Source: Streptomyces tauricus
GTDB taxonomy: Bacteria; Actinomycetota; Actinomycetes; Streptomycetales; Streptomycetaceae
NCBI RefSeq assembly: GCF_014650955.1
Contig: NZ_BMVY01000003.1
Coordinates: 186,001-250,000, forward strand
Length of the DNA: 64,000 nucleotides
Direction: 5' to 3'
Shown here: positions 35,193 to 43,623 of the stretch, one piece after another
How positions within the stretch are numbered: the stretch's first letter is position 1
Layout of the letters: every line of letters starts with the position of its first letter
The notes under the pieces: generated by a model
Told to the model about the DNA's origin: nothing
The model's database searches: none
The model's input: the letters and a program-made list of their open reading frames with translations, nothing else
Position numbers and translations under genes: made by a program

Positions 35193-37484
35193 TCAAGCCA
35201 CCGCGCTGAGCGTGTCCGCGAGGCGGCGGTGGGACGAGCGGGAGGCGGGGAGCGCGGCGAGGGCCGCGGCGCCCAGTACGGCGGCTGCGGCGAAGAGGAG
35301 CAGGAGCGCGGGCGACGGCCCCTGCGCGATCCCCGCGCCGATACCGCTCGACCTCCCCTGCGCGTCGATCAGCCAGTGCGCGAGCGGCACCCCCAGGGCC
35401 GTACCGACGACGACCGCGGCCAGCGCCGTGCACCCCGTGGCCGTCACCGTGATCGCGGTGATCTGCCGCGGGGTCAGCCCGATCGCCTTCAGCGCCAGCA
35501 GATCCCGCTCGCCCTCACGGACCGTCCCCCCGATCGCGGTGAGCAGTTCGATGAGGCCGATCAGGGCCAGTACGGCGATGAGCCCCACGACGACCCCGCG
35601 CAGCGGTGAGAGCCCGTCGGCCGGGTTCGGCACGGCGTGCGCGCTGAGGTCGCCGTGCGCGGCCTCGGTCAGCTCCGCGCCCACCCGGTGCGGGTCGGCG
35701 CCGGGACGCAGCTGGAGCTGGTAGAGCGCCGCTTCGAGCCCCGGGTCGTTCTCCCGGAGGGTGTCGAGCGAGGTGGAGATGACCCGGCCGCCGTTCTCCG
35801 GCTCGATGCTGCGCCCCACGATGTGCAGGATCTGCGGCTGCGCGCCGACCGTCATCCGCACCCAGTCCCCGACCCGTACGTCCAGCAGGTCGAGCAGCCC
35901 CTGACCGGCCACCGCCTCGTCGGGGCCGCGCGCGGGACGGCCCTCGGCCAGCGCGAACGGATAGGGGTCCGCTCGGGTGCCGAGCCCGCGCAGCGCGATC
36001 GTGCCCGTCTGGCCCGGGACCAGCGCGGCCACCTCGACGCCCGGATGGACCGCGGCGACCTGCGGGTTGCGGGCGAGCAGGGCCCGTACGTCCGGATCGG
36101 TGAGGGTGTCGTCCGCGCGTACGGTGAGCGCGGCCGCCAGGCCGATCCGGTCCGGGCTGTGCTGGAAACGGTCGATGGTGGTCCAGGCGCTCATGGCCAC
36201 GACGATGAGGAGCAGGGGGAGGGCCAGCCGGGCCACCGCGGCCAGCGAGCGGGAGCGGCGCGTGAACGCCTTGTGCCAGCCCAGGACCAGCGCCGACGGC
36301 AGCCGCAGTCCGAGCGCCCCGCGCGACAGACCGGACAGGCCGCCGCCCAGCGGCGCCGCGGCCCGCAGCCCCGGGACCGGAGGCACCTGGCCGGCGCGCC
36401 AGGCGGCGAGTCCGGTCGTCGCCGCGATGAACAGCACCGCGCCCAGGGGTACGCCGAGCAGCGCGGCCGTGTGCCCCGGCAGGCCCTGCCACACCCCGAC
36501 CGCGTCCCCGAGACGCCCCGGTGTGCGGCTGCCCAGGGTCTGGATGAGGGTCGCGGCGAGCACGGCGCCGAGCAGCGCGAACGCCACATGCTGGAGCAGG
36601 AAGATCCGTACCACCTGGCCGGGGGTGAATCCGATCGCCTTCAGGACCGAGATGTCCCGCAGATGACCGCGGATCCGGGTGCCGATCGCGCCGTGCACGG
36701 CCAGCGCGGCGGCCAGCAGGGCCGCCAGGCCGAACAGGCCGAGGACCTGGCCGAGCAGCCGGTTGCCGCCCTGCGCCTCGGCCCGGGCCTGCTGCCAGGG
36801 GGAGACGTCGGTGACGGCCTTGGCGCCGAGGAGGGTGACGGCGCGCTGGACGGCGTAGTCCGTGTCGTCGGGGTCGGTCAGCCGTAGCCCGGTCACCTGG
36901 CCGCCGCGCCCGTCGGTGTCCCGTACGACGGCGGGGGGCGCCCAGACGAGGCCCGGCCGTTCGCCGGGGCTGTAGCGGGGTTCGGCGCTGTCCGCGATGC
37001 CCAGCACGGTCAGGGTCCGGTCGGTGCCGGGCACGGTGAGCGTGTCCCCGGGCTCGGCCCACAGCGCCCGCGCGAGGCCGCTCTCCAGCACCACGCCGTC
37101 CGGGACGCCGGAGTCGAGCCAGCGGCCCGAGGCGAGCAGCGGGCGGCCGGTCGTGGGCCGGTCGGCGGTGCCGCGCAGTTCGACGGAGGCGCGGGTGCCG
37201 CGTGAGGCGAGTGTCGCGGCGGCGGTGGGATACGGGCCCGCGACGGACGCGACACCGTCGAGTTCGGCGAGCCCGGCCGCGTCGGCGGAGGGGTTGGTGT
37301 GGATCCATATGTGCGCGCCCTGGGACTGGGTGAAGACCCGCTGCCAGGGGTTGGTCGCGTACCCGAAGAGCGCCGTGGCCAGCAGCAGCGAGGCGACGAT
37401 CCCGGCGGTGGCGAGCACGATGAACAGTGCCTCGCCGCGATGCGAGCGAAGATCGGCGTGTGCCCAGCGCAGGGTGGCCCGCAC
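35193..37484 (-). CDS. MacB/FtsX-type ABC transporter permease
   Basis: A 763-residue membrane protein of the FtsX/MacB superfamily. One N-terminal helix (EALFIVLATAGIVASLLLATALFGY) precedes a large extracytoplasmic domain. Then come two FtsX-type membrane bundles: LGLFGLAALLAAALAVHGAIGTRIRGHLRDISVLKAIGFTPGQV near residue 250, and LIAVLALIGLIELLTAIGGTVREGERDLLALKAIGLTPRQI near residue 650. The ISVLKAIGFTPGQ and LLALKAIGLTPRQ loops contact the ATPase. Start GTG at 37484, with GAGG nearby. Together with the ATPase gene and PadR regulator downstream in the window (upstream in transcription) it forms an exporter or lipoprotein/antibiotic efflux system. Substrate unknown. Confidence 0.9.
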   Translation of the reverse strand: MRATLRWAHADLRSHRGEALFIVLATAGIVASLLLATALFGYATNPWQRVFTQSQGAHIWIHTNPSADAAGLAELDGVASVAGPYPTAAATLASRGTRASVELRGTADRPTTGRPLLASGRWLDSGVPDGVVLESGLARALWAEPGDTLTVPGTDRTLTVLGIADSAEPRYSPGERPGLVWAPPAVVRDTDGRGGQVTGLRLTDPDDTDYAVQRAVTLLGAKAVTDVSPWQQARAEAQGGNRLLGQVLGLFGLAALLAAALAVHGAIGTRIRGHLRDISVLKAIGFTPGQVVRIFLLQHVAFALLGAVLAATLIQTLGSRTPGRLGDAVGVWQGLPGHTAALLGVPLGAVLFIAATTGLAAWRAGQVPPVPGLRAAAPLGGGLSGLSRGALGLRLPSALVLGWHKAFTRRSRSLAAVARLALPLLLIVVAMSAWTTIDRFQHSPDRIGLAAALTVRADDTLTDPDVRALLARNPQVAAVHPGVEVAALVPGQTGTIALRGLGTRADPYPFALAEGRPARGPDEAVAGQGLLDLLDVRVGDWVRMTVGAQPQILHIVGRSIEPENGGRVISTSLDTLRENDPGLEAALYQLQLRPGADPHRVGAELTEAAHGDLSAHAVPNPADGLSPLRGVVVGLIAVLALIGLIELLTAIGGTVREGERDLLALKAIGLTPRQITAITVTATGCTALAAVVVGTALGVPLAHWLIDAQGRSSGIGAGIAQGPSPALLLLFAAAAVLGAAALAALPASRSSHRRLADTLSAVA

Positions 37485-37606
37485 GCCGCCTCAGCCCTTC
37501 GGCTCGGGGACGCGGGACACGGCGGACAGGACAGACGCTACGGATGGGACGGTCACGACGGACAGGGCCCGGCGGGAGGCCGTCGGCAGGGGCTCGGGCA
37601 CGCCGC

Positions 37607-38440
37607 TCAGTCCCTCAGTTCCAGCACGCCGGATATCCCGGTGCCGCGCGCGGGCGTGGTGTCGAGGACCGCGTCGTCGGCGATCCGGCCGTCGAAGAAG
37701 CTGATCACCCGGTCCGCGGCGCTCGCGAGCCGTGCGTCATGCGTGACCAGCACGATCGTCTGGCCGCGCTGGTGGAACCGCGACAGCAGCCGGGTCACCT
37801 CGCGGGTGCCCTTGCTGTCGAGGCTGCCCGCGGGCTCGTCGGCCAGCAGCAGTTGCGGATGGTTGACCAGGGCGCGGGCGAGCGCGACCCGCTGCTGCTC
37901 GCCGCCGGACAGCTCGCCCGGCATGCTGCGCTCCTTGCCCGCGAGGCCCAGCTCGTCGAGGAGCAGTTCACGCTCGGCGCGCGCCTGCCGGGGGGAGAGG
38001 CCGGCGAGCAGGGCGGGCAGCTCGACGTTGTCGGCGACCGACAGGTTCGAGACCAGGTTGAAGAACTGGAAGACGATGCCGATGCGGCGCCGGCGCTCGA
38101 CCGCCCAGCGCGCCTCGCTGTACGCGTCGGTGCACTCGCCGTCCAGCCACAGGCTGCCCGAATCCGGCCGCTGGAGCCCGCCGAGCAGATGCAGCAGCGT
38201 CGACTTGCCCGCACCCGAGGGGCCGGTGACGGCCACGAACTCGCCCTGCCGTACGGAGAGGTCCACGCCCCGTACGGCGTGCGCGGGCGCGCCCTCGCCG
38301 TAGTGGGTCTTGACCAGGCCCTCGGCCCGAAGGAGCGGGGTGTCCTCGCCGCCCGGCGAGCGCGTGTCCTCGGCGTCCGGCGAAGGAGCGGTACGGGAGG
38401 TGGCGCTACGGGAAGTGGCGCGGGGAGTGACGCGCTTCAT
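37607..38440 (-). CDS. MacB/LolD-type ABC transporter ATP-binding protein
   Basis: A 277-residue ATPase. The Pro/Ser/Thr-rich first 35 residues are variable. Then Walker A GPSGAGKST, the Q-loop FQFFNLVSNLSVADNVELP, signature LSGGEQQRVALARAL, Walker B LLLADEPAGSLDS and the H-loop VTHDARLA follow. These are features of the LolD/MacB group that works with FtsX-like permeases. The ATG at 38440 overlaps the padR stop (ATGA) and follows GGAGGAG, so it is translated together with the regulator. A 122-bp gap separates it from the permease. Confidence 0.92.
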   Translation of the reverse strand: MKRVTPRATSRSATSRTAPSPDAEDTRSPGGEDTPLLRAEGLVKTHYGEGAPAHAVRGVDLSVRQGEFVAVTGPSGAGKSTLLHLLGGLQRPDSGSLWLDGECTDAYSEARWAVERRRRIGIVFQFFNLVSNLSVADNVELPALLAGLSPRQARAERELLLDELGLAGKERSMPGELSGGEQQRVALARALVNHPQLLLADEPAGSLDSKGTREVTRLLSRFHQRGQTIVLVTHDARLASAADRVISFFDGRIADDAVLDTTPARGTGISGVLELRD

Positions 38441-38952
38441 TCCAGCTCCTCCAGTTCCTCCTGGCAGCGTTCCAGCCAGTCGAGGTCGGCCTGCAGATGC
38501 AGCATGGCGCCCTCGATGAGCAGCTGGGAGATGCGGTTGTCCCGGCTCTCGGCCGCGGCGAGCTTCGACAGATTGCGCATGGTGTTCAGGTACTCGCGCC
38601 GTTGTTTGTTGATCAGGGCGATCTGGTCGGCCAGTCCGGTCCGCGGTGCCAGGGCGAGCTTCATGAAGAACTCGTCCCGTACGCGTGGCTCGTCCGCCGT
38701 CTCCTCGTACCAGGCGCGCAGTGCTTCGCGTCCGGCGTCGGTGAGGTGGTAGATCTTCTTGTTGGGCCGGCTCGACTGCTCGACTTCCTCGCCCTCGATC
38801 AGTCCCGACTTCTCGAGGCGGCCGAGGGTCACATAGATCTGGCCGACGTTCGGCTGAGGGTACGCGGAGCCCAGCAGTTGCTCAAGGTCCTGCTTGAGCT
38901 CGTAGCCGTGGGCCGGGCCGCGTGCCAGCAGGGCCAGGAGGGGCAGCCGCAC
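38437..38952 (-). CDS. PadR family transcriptional regulator
   Basis: A 171-residue winged-helix regulator. The PadR domain (LLALLARGPAHGYELKQDLEQLLG, then YPQPNVGQIYVTLGRLEKSGLIEGE, NKKIYHLTDAGREALRAW) occupies residues 1-90. A C-terminal dimerisation helix region with many Arg/Leu residues ends in LERCQEELEELE. GTG at 38952 follows GGGGAGAG. PadR proteins commonly repress adjacent transporter genes and respond to small hydrophobic or antibiotic molecules. Here the gene is the first of a padR-ATPase-permease unit and divergent from a solute-binding protein gene, with a palindrome between them. Confidence 0.92.
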   Translation of the reverse strand: MRLPLLALLARGPAHGYELKQDLEQLLGSAYPQPNVGQIYVTLGRLEKSGLIEGEEVEQSSRPNKKIYHLTDAGREALRAWYEETADEPRVRDEFFMKLALAPRTGLADQIALINKQRREYLNTMRNLSKLAAAESRDNRISQLLIEGAMLHLQADLDWLERCQEELEELE

Positions 38953-39052
38953 TCGTGCTCTCCCCTTCCTCCGCTGTAGATCCCGAGAGTCCTCAAAGGC
39001 GCCGCAGACCCGCGTGTCCGGGGCCAATGTGCCGCGGGCCCTAGTATCGCCC

Positions 39053-39067
39053 ATACCTAACGGGTAT
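39053..39067. promoter_or_regulatory. Palindrome between padR and the binding-protein gene
   Basis: ATACC-TAACG-GGTAT is a perfect 5+5+5 inverted repeat in the AT-rich divergent intergenic region. TAGTAT near 39043 could be a -10 element. Position and form suit a PadR operator controlling both directions; not proven. Confidence 0.5.
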
Positions 39068-39126
39068 ACATGGCCTCTGACTCCGGGCGAAGGTGCCCGG
39101 CAGCCGGGTGTACCAGGGAGGAACCT

Positions 39127-40401
39127 ATGCGGTGGATCCATGCCGCGGGTAGGGGGCTCCTGGTCGCGGCGGTCGTTCTGGCCGGTTACGTCACGTCCGG
39201 CACCCAGGGTGACGGGGCGCGCGGCGGCGGCCGGGGCCCGCTCACGCTGGCCACCGCCGGGGATCTCACCGGCTATCTGGAACCGCTGCTCGACGGCTGG
39301 AACCGTGATCATCCCGGCGAGAGGGTCACCCTCGTCGAACTCCCGGACTCCGCCGACGAGACCCACGCGCAGATGGCCACCGACCTGCGCGGCGGCGGCC
39401 GGAGCCGCTTCGACGTCCTGAACATCGACGTCGCCTGGACCTCGGAGTTCGCCGCCGCGGGCTGGATCTCCCCGCTGCCCGCGGACCGTTTCCCGCTCGA
39501 CGGCTTCCTGCCGCCGGTCGTGGACACCGCGACCTACGACGGCCGGCTGTACGCCGTCCCCTACGTCACCAACGCGGGACTGCTCCTCTACCGCAAGGAC
39601 CTCCTCGACAAGGAGGGCGTCGCCCCGCCGCGCACCTGGGCCGAGCTGGAGGAACAGGCGCGGACCATCGCTCCGGAGTACGGACTCGACGGCTACGCCG
39701 GCCAGTTCCTGCCCTACGAGGGGCTCACGGTGAACGCGGCCGAGGCGGTCTACTCGGCGGGCGGCTCCATCCTCGGCGACGAGGGCGAACGCGTCACCGT
39801 CAACTCGGCCGCGGCGCGCGAGGGCATCGGTTTCCTGGCCCGCGGAGTACGCGACGGCTGGATCCCGAAAAGGGCGCTGACGTACAAGGAGGAGGAGTCC
39901 AAGCAGGCCTTCCAGGACGGCCGCCTCCTCTTCCTGCGCAACTGGCCGTACGCCTATGTCGGCGCCTCCGCCGAGGGCTCGCCGGTCGCCGGGAAGATCG
40001 GCGCGGTGCCGCTGCCGGGGCCCGACGGACCGGGCGCGAGCGTGCTCGGCGGCTCGAACCTCGCGGTCGGCGCGCATACCCGGCACCCCGACTCCGCCGC
40101 CCGGCTCATCGCCTACCTCACCAGCGAGCGGACACAGCGCCAGGTACTCACCAAGGGCGCGCTGCCGCCCGTACGGGCCGCGCTGTACGAGGATCCCGAG
40201 CTGATCCGGCGCTTCCCCTATCTGCCGACGCTCCGCGCGAGCGTCCTCGCGGCGGCGCCACGCCCGAAGAGCCCGCGCTACGACCAGGTCAGCCTGGCCG
40301 TGCAGGCAGTGGTGCACGACGCGATGACCGGGCATCAGACGCCCGAGGCGGCGGTGCGCCGCCTGGCGCGCGAGCTGGCGGAGATCTCCCGCCGAGGCTG
40401 A
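39127..40401 (+). CDS. ABC-type sugar-binding protein without lipobox
   Basis: A 424-residue extracytoplasmic solute-binding protein of the carbohydrate type (SBP_bac_1). Typical segments: LTLATAGDLTGYLEPLLDGW, RFDVLNIDVAWTSEFAAAGWI, LYAVPYVTNAGLLLYRKDLL and GASVLGGSNLAVGAHTRHPDSAARLI. The N terminus has a hydrophobic helix (GLLVAAVVLAGYV) but no cysteine, so unlike most Gram-positive binding proteins it is not an obvious lipoprotein. It may be membrane-anchored or secreted. The ATG at 39127 follows GGGAGG with five-base spacing; the longer frame begins in the promoter area. It sits 208 bp before the glucosidase and may serve the same sugar system or the PadR exporter. Confidence 0.88.
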   Translation: MRWIHAAGRGLLVAAVVLAGYVTSGTQGDGARGGGRGPLTLATAGDLTGYLEPLLDGWNRDHPGERVTLVELPDSADETHAQMATDLRGGGRSRFDVLNIDVAWTSEFAAAGWISPLPADRFPLDGFLPPVVDTATYDGRLYAVPYVTNAGLLLYRKDLLDKEGVAPPRTWAELEEQARTIAPEYGLDGYAGQFLPYEGLTVNAAEAVYSAGGSILGDEGERVTVNSAAAREGIGFLARGVRDGWIPKRALTYKEEESKQAFQDGRLLFLRNWPYAYVGASAEGSPVAGKIGAVPLPGPDGPGASVLGGSNLAVGAHTRHPDSAARLIAYLTSERTQRQVLTKGALPPVRAALYEDPELIRRFPYLPTLRASVLAAAPRPKSPRYDQVSLAVQAVVHDAMTGHQTPEAAVRRLARELAEISRRG

Positions 40402-40540
40402 GCCCGCCCGCCCCCTCTCGGCAGTTCATAGTTTCATGTTAGGTAACGCGCCCGTCTCATCTGGCGCCCTCGCGTGCTGAAAAGTACGGATATAGCAGCG
40501 CATACAGACCATCGACGCGCGGGACGTTCCCGCCTACTCG

Positions 40541-40570
40541 TTGACACTCGTGCGACATGCCTACTTAACA
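40541..40570 (+). promoter_or_regulatory. Promoter of the glucosidase-ABC operon
   Basis: A perfect TTGACA at 40541-40546 followed after 17 bp by CTTAAC (40564-40569). The -10 region continues into ATGCATGCAT. TAACATG at 40566-40572 is complementary to CATGTTA at 40435-40441, so a repressor could bind both. The 40402-40609 gap holds no gene. Confidence 0.5.
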
Positions 40571-40609
40571 TGCATGCATAACTGGAGGCACGCACAGACA
40601 GGTCAACGG

Positions 40610-42247
40610 GTGACGATCGACACGCACCACTGGTGGCGCGACGCAGTGATCTACCAGGTCTACGTCCGCAGCTTCCTCGACAGCACCGGCGACGGCATCG
40701 GCGATCTCGCCGGGGTACGCGCCGGACTGCCGTACCTGAAGAAGCTCGGGGTCGACGGGATCTGGCTGAGCCCCTTCTACCCCTCACCGCAGCAGGACCA
40801 CGGCTACGACGTGGCCGACTACTGCGACGTCGACCCGCTCTTCGGCGACCTCGGCGAGTTCGACCTGCTGATGACGGACGCCCGGCGGCTCGGCATCAAG
40901 GTGCTCCTCGACATAGTCCCCAACCACTGCTCCAGCGAGCACCCCTGGTTCCGGCAGGCGCTCGCCGGGCCACCGGGCGGCGAGGACCGCGCCCGCTTCC
41001 ACTTCGCCGACGGCCGCGGCCCCGACGGGGCGCAGCCGCCCAACAACTGGCACGCCATGTTCGGCGGCCCCGCCTGGAGCCGGATCACCGAGCCGGACGG
41101 CACGCCCGGCCAGTGGTACCTGCACATGTTCACGCCCGAGCAGCCCGACCTGAACTGGCGCAACCCCGAGGTCGGCACCCACTTCGACCACGTACTGCGC
41201 TTCTGGCTCGACCGGGGCGTGGACGGCTTCCGCGTCGACGTCGCCGCCGGCCTCTACAAGCACCCCGACCTGCCCGACTCGCCCGACCCCATGGCCGACG
41301 CCCGCACCCGGGACTCCGTCAACCCGCTCGCCTGGAACCAGCCCGAGGTGCACGGCGTCTGGCGGCACTGGCGGTCGGTGTGCCAGGAGTACACCGCGCG
41401 CGACGGCCGGGAGCGGCTGCTCGTCGGCGAGGTCTCAGTGCCCTCCGCCCGCGAACACGCCCACTACGTACGCCACGACGAACTGCACCAGGCCTTCTTC
41501 TTCGACCTGCTCAGCGCCTCCTGGAACGCCGACGCCTTCCGCAAGGTCATCTCCGAGGCCATGCAGGACATCGCGGGCACCGGCTCGACGGTCACCTGGG
41601 TCCTCAACAACCACGACCAGGTCCGCACCGTCACCCGCTACGGCGAACTGGGCACCGAGGGCAGCGGCCTGGGCGCCGCCCGCGCCCGCGCCGCCGCGCT
41701 GCTGATGCTGGCGCTGCCCGGCGCCGCGTACATCTACCAGGGCGAGGAGCTGGGGCTGCCCGAGGTCGTCGATCTGCCGGACGACGTGCTCACCGACCCG
41801 ATCTACCGCCGTACCGGCAGCAGGGCCCGGGTCCGCGACGGCTGCCGGGTGCCGCTGCCGTGGTCGGGGCACGCCTCGCCGTTCGGCTTCACCACCGGCA
41901 CCGAGAGCGCCAAACCCTGGCTGCCGCAGCCCGCCTACTTCGCCGAGTACGCCACCGACCGCGCCCTCGCCGACACCCGCTCCTTCTGGCACCTCTACCG
42001 CGACGGACTCCAACTGCGGGCCGGCATGCCCCAGTTGGGCGAAGGGCCGCTGCGCTGGCTGGACACCCCGCCCGGCGTCCTCGGATTCGTCCGCGGCGAC
42101 GGCCTGGTGTGCGCCGTCAACTTCGGTACGGCGCCGACGCCCGCGCCGGTCTCCGGCACCCCCCTGCTGTCCAGCGGCCCCTGCGCGCCCGGCGTCCTGC
42201 CCGGCTCGACGGCCGCCTGGTGGATCAGCGACTGCACCAACCCCTGA
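40610..42247 (+). CDS. GH13 alpha-glucosidase (oligo-1,6-glucosidase type)
   Basis: A 545-residue glycoside hydrolase of family 13. It has WWRDAVIYQVYVRSF at the start, region I DIVPNHCS, the nucleophile D210 in GFRVDVAAG, the acid/base E274 in LLVGEVSVPS and D336 in WVLNNHDQVR, all intact. No signal peptide is present, so it acts inside the cell on imported oligosaccharides such as maltose- or isomaltose-type sugars. GTG at 40610 begins right at the conserved domain; upstream starts lie in the promoter. It is followed by genes for a sugar-binding protein and two permeases, so uptake and cleavage are coordinated. Confidence 0.93.
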   Translation: MTIDTHHWWRDAVIYQVYVRSFLDSTGDGIGDLAGVRAGLPYLKKLGVDGIWLSPFYPSPQQDHGYDVADYCDVDPLFGDLGEFDLLMTDARRLGIKVLLDIVPNHCSSEHPWFRQALAGPPGGEDRARFHFADGRGPDGAQPPNNWHAMFGGPAWSRITEPDGTPGQWYLHMFTPEQPDLNWRNPEVGTHFDHVLRFWLDRGVDGFRVDVAAGLYKHPDLPDSPDPMADARTRDSVNPLAWNQPEVHGVWRHWRSVCQEYTARDGRERLLVGEVSVPSAREHAHYVRHDELHQAFFFDLLSASWNADAFRKVISEAMQDIAGTGSTVTWVLNNHDQVRTVTRYGELGTEGSGLGAARARAAALLMLALPGAAYIYQGEELGLPEVVDLPDDVLTDPIYRRTGSRARVRDGCRVPLPWSGHASPFGFTTGTESAKPWLPQPAYFAEYATDRALADTRSFWHLYRDGLQLRAGMPQLGEGPLRWLDTPPGVLGFVRGDGLVCAVNFGTAPTPAPVSGTPLLSSGPCAPGVLPGSTAAWWISDCTNP

Positions 42248-42292
42248 ACCGGCCGCACCGGCCGCTACCGCTCTCACGAAGGAACATCAACG

Positions 42293-43618
42293 ATGATGCG
42301 ACGACGTACCACCCTGCTCGCGAGCTGCACCGCCCTCGCCCTGTCCCTCGGTGCCACCGCCTGTGGAGGCGGCGATGTCTCCGCGGGCGGCGGCGACAAG
42401 CCGCTCAGCGGCCAGACGATCAACGTGGCAGGTGTCTGGTCCGGCAGCGAGCAGAAGAACTTCCAGAAGGTCCTGGACGCGTTCACCGAGAAGACCGGCG
42501 CCAAGACGCAGTTCACCTCCACCGGCGACAACGTCTCCACGGTCGTCGGCAGCAAGATAGAGGGCGGCAACGCTCCCGACGTGGTGATGGTCCCGCAGGT
42601 CGGCGTCCTCCAGCAGTTCGCGAAGGAGGGCTGGCTCAAGCCGCTGTCCACGACCGCCCAGAAGTCCGTCGACGCCAACTACGCCGACGTGTGGAAGAAC
42701 TACGGCAGTGTCGACGGCAGCCTGTACGGCCTGTACTTCAAGGCCGCCCACAAGTCGACGGTCTGGTACAGCCCCGCCGCCCTCGACGAGGCGGGCGTCA
42801 AGACGCCGACGACGTACGACGCGATGCTGGCGGCCGGACGGACCGTCTCCGAGTCGGGCCTCGCGGCCTTCTCCGTCGCCGGACAGGACGGCTGGACCCT
42901 CACCGACTGGTTCGAGAACGTCTACCTCTCGCAGGCGGGCCCCGAGAAGTACGACGCGCTGGCCGCCCACGAGATCAAGTGGACCGACCCGACCGTGGTC
43001 GACGCCCTCACCACCCTCGGCAAGCTCTTCAAGGACAAGGAGCTGATAGCCGGCGGCCAGAAGGGCGCCCTGAACACCGACTTCCCCGGCTCCGTCGAGA
43101 AGGTCTTCGGACCCGAGCCCGCCGCGGGCATGGTCTACGAGGGCGACTTCGTGGCCGGTGTGGCCAAGGACCAGTTCGGCAGGAAGATCGGCGAGGACGC
43201 GGACTTCTTCCCCTTCCCCGCGGTCGGCGACGGCAAGGCGCCCGTGGTCAGCGGCGGCGACGCGGCGGTCGTCCTGAAGGACGGCAAGAGCCCGAAGGCC
43301 GCCATGGCGTTCCTGGAGTACCTCGCGACCCCCGAGGCGTCCGCGGTCTGGGCCGAGGTCGGCGGTTTCCTCTCCCCGAACAAGGAGCTCGACCTCGCCT
43401 CCTACGGCGACGACATCACCCGCGAGACCGCCAGGTCCCTGGTGGACGCCGGTGACTCGGTCCGCTTCGACATGTCGGACCAGGCCCCGGCCGCGTTCGG
43501 CGGCACCAAGGGCGCGGGCGAGTGGAAGCTCCTCCAGGACTTCCTGCGCGACCCGTCCGACCCGAAGGCGACCGCCGCCGCCCTGGAGAAGGCCGCCGCC
43601 AAGGCGTACCAGGACTGA
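42293..43618 (+). CDS. Carbohydrate ABC transporter substrate-binding lipoprotein
   Basis: A 441-residue sugar-binding protein. The signal peptide (MMRRRTTLLASCTALALSLGATACGGG) ends in a lipobox-like GATAC, so Cys24 should be lipidated. SBP_bac_1 features follow: TINVAGVWSGSEQKNFQKVLDAF, KIEGGNAPDVVMVPQVGVL, LYGLYFKAAHKSTVWYSP and VVSGGDAAVVLKDGKSPKAAMAFLEYL. The ribosome site GAAGGAA is eight bases before the ATG. It lies 45 bp behind the glucosidase and five bases before the permease, so it belongs to the operon. By analogy with AglE/MalE it binds alpha-glucosides; the exact ligand is inference. Confidence 0.93.
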   Translation: MMRRRTTLLASCTALALSLGATACGGGDVSAGGGDKPLSGQTINVAGVWSGSEQKNFQKVLDAFTEKTGAKTQFTSTGDNVSTVVGSKIEGGNAPDVVMVPQVGVLQQFAKEGWLKPLSTTAQKSVDANYADVWKNYGSVDGSLYGLYFKAAHKSTVWYSPAALDEAGVKTPTTYDAMLAAGRTVSESGLAAFSVAGQDGWTLTDWFENVYLSQAGPEKYDALAAHEIKWTDPTVVDALTTLGKLFKDKELIAGGQKGALNTDFPGSVEKVFGPEPAAGMVYEGDFVAGVAKDQFGRKIGEDADFFPFPAVGDGKAPVVSGGDAAVVLKDGKSPKAAMAFLEYLATPEASAVWAEVGGFLSPNKELDLASYGDDITRETARSLVDAGDSVRFDMSDQAPAAFGGTKGAGEWKLLQDFLRDPSDPKATAAALEKAAAKAYQD

Positions 43619-43623
43619 TCGCC

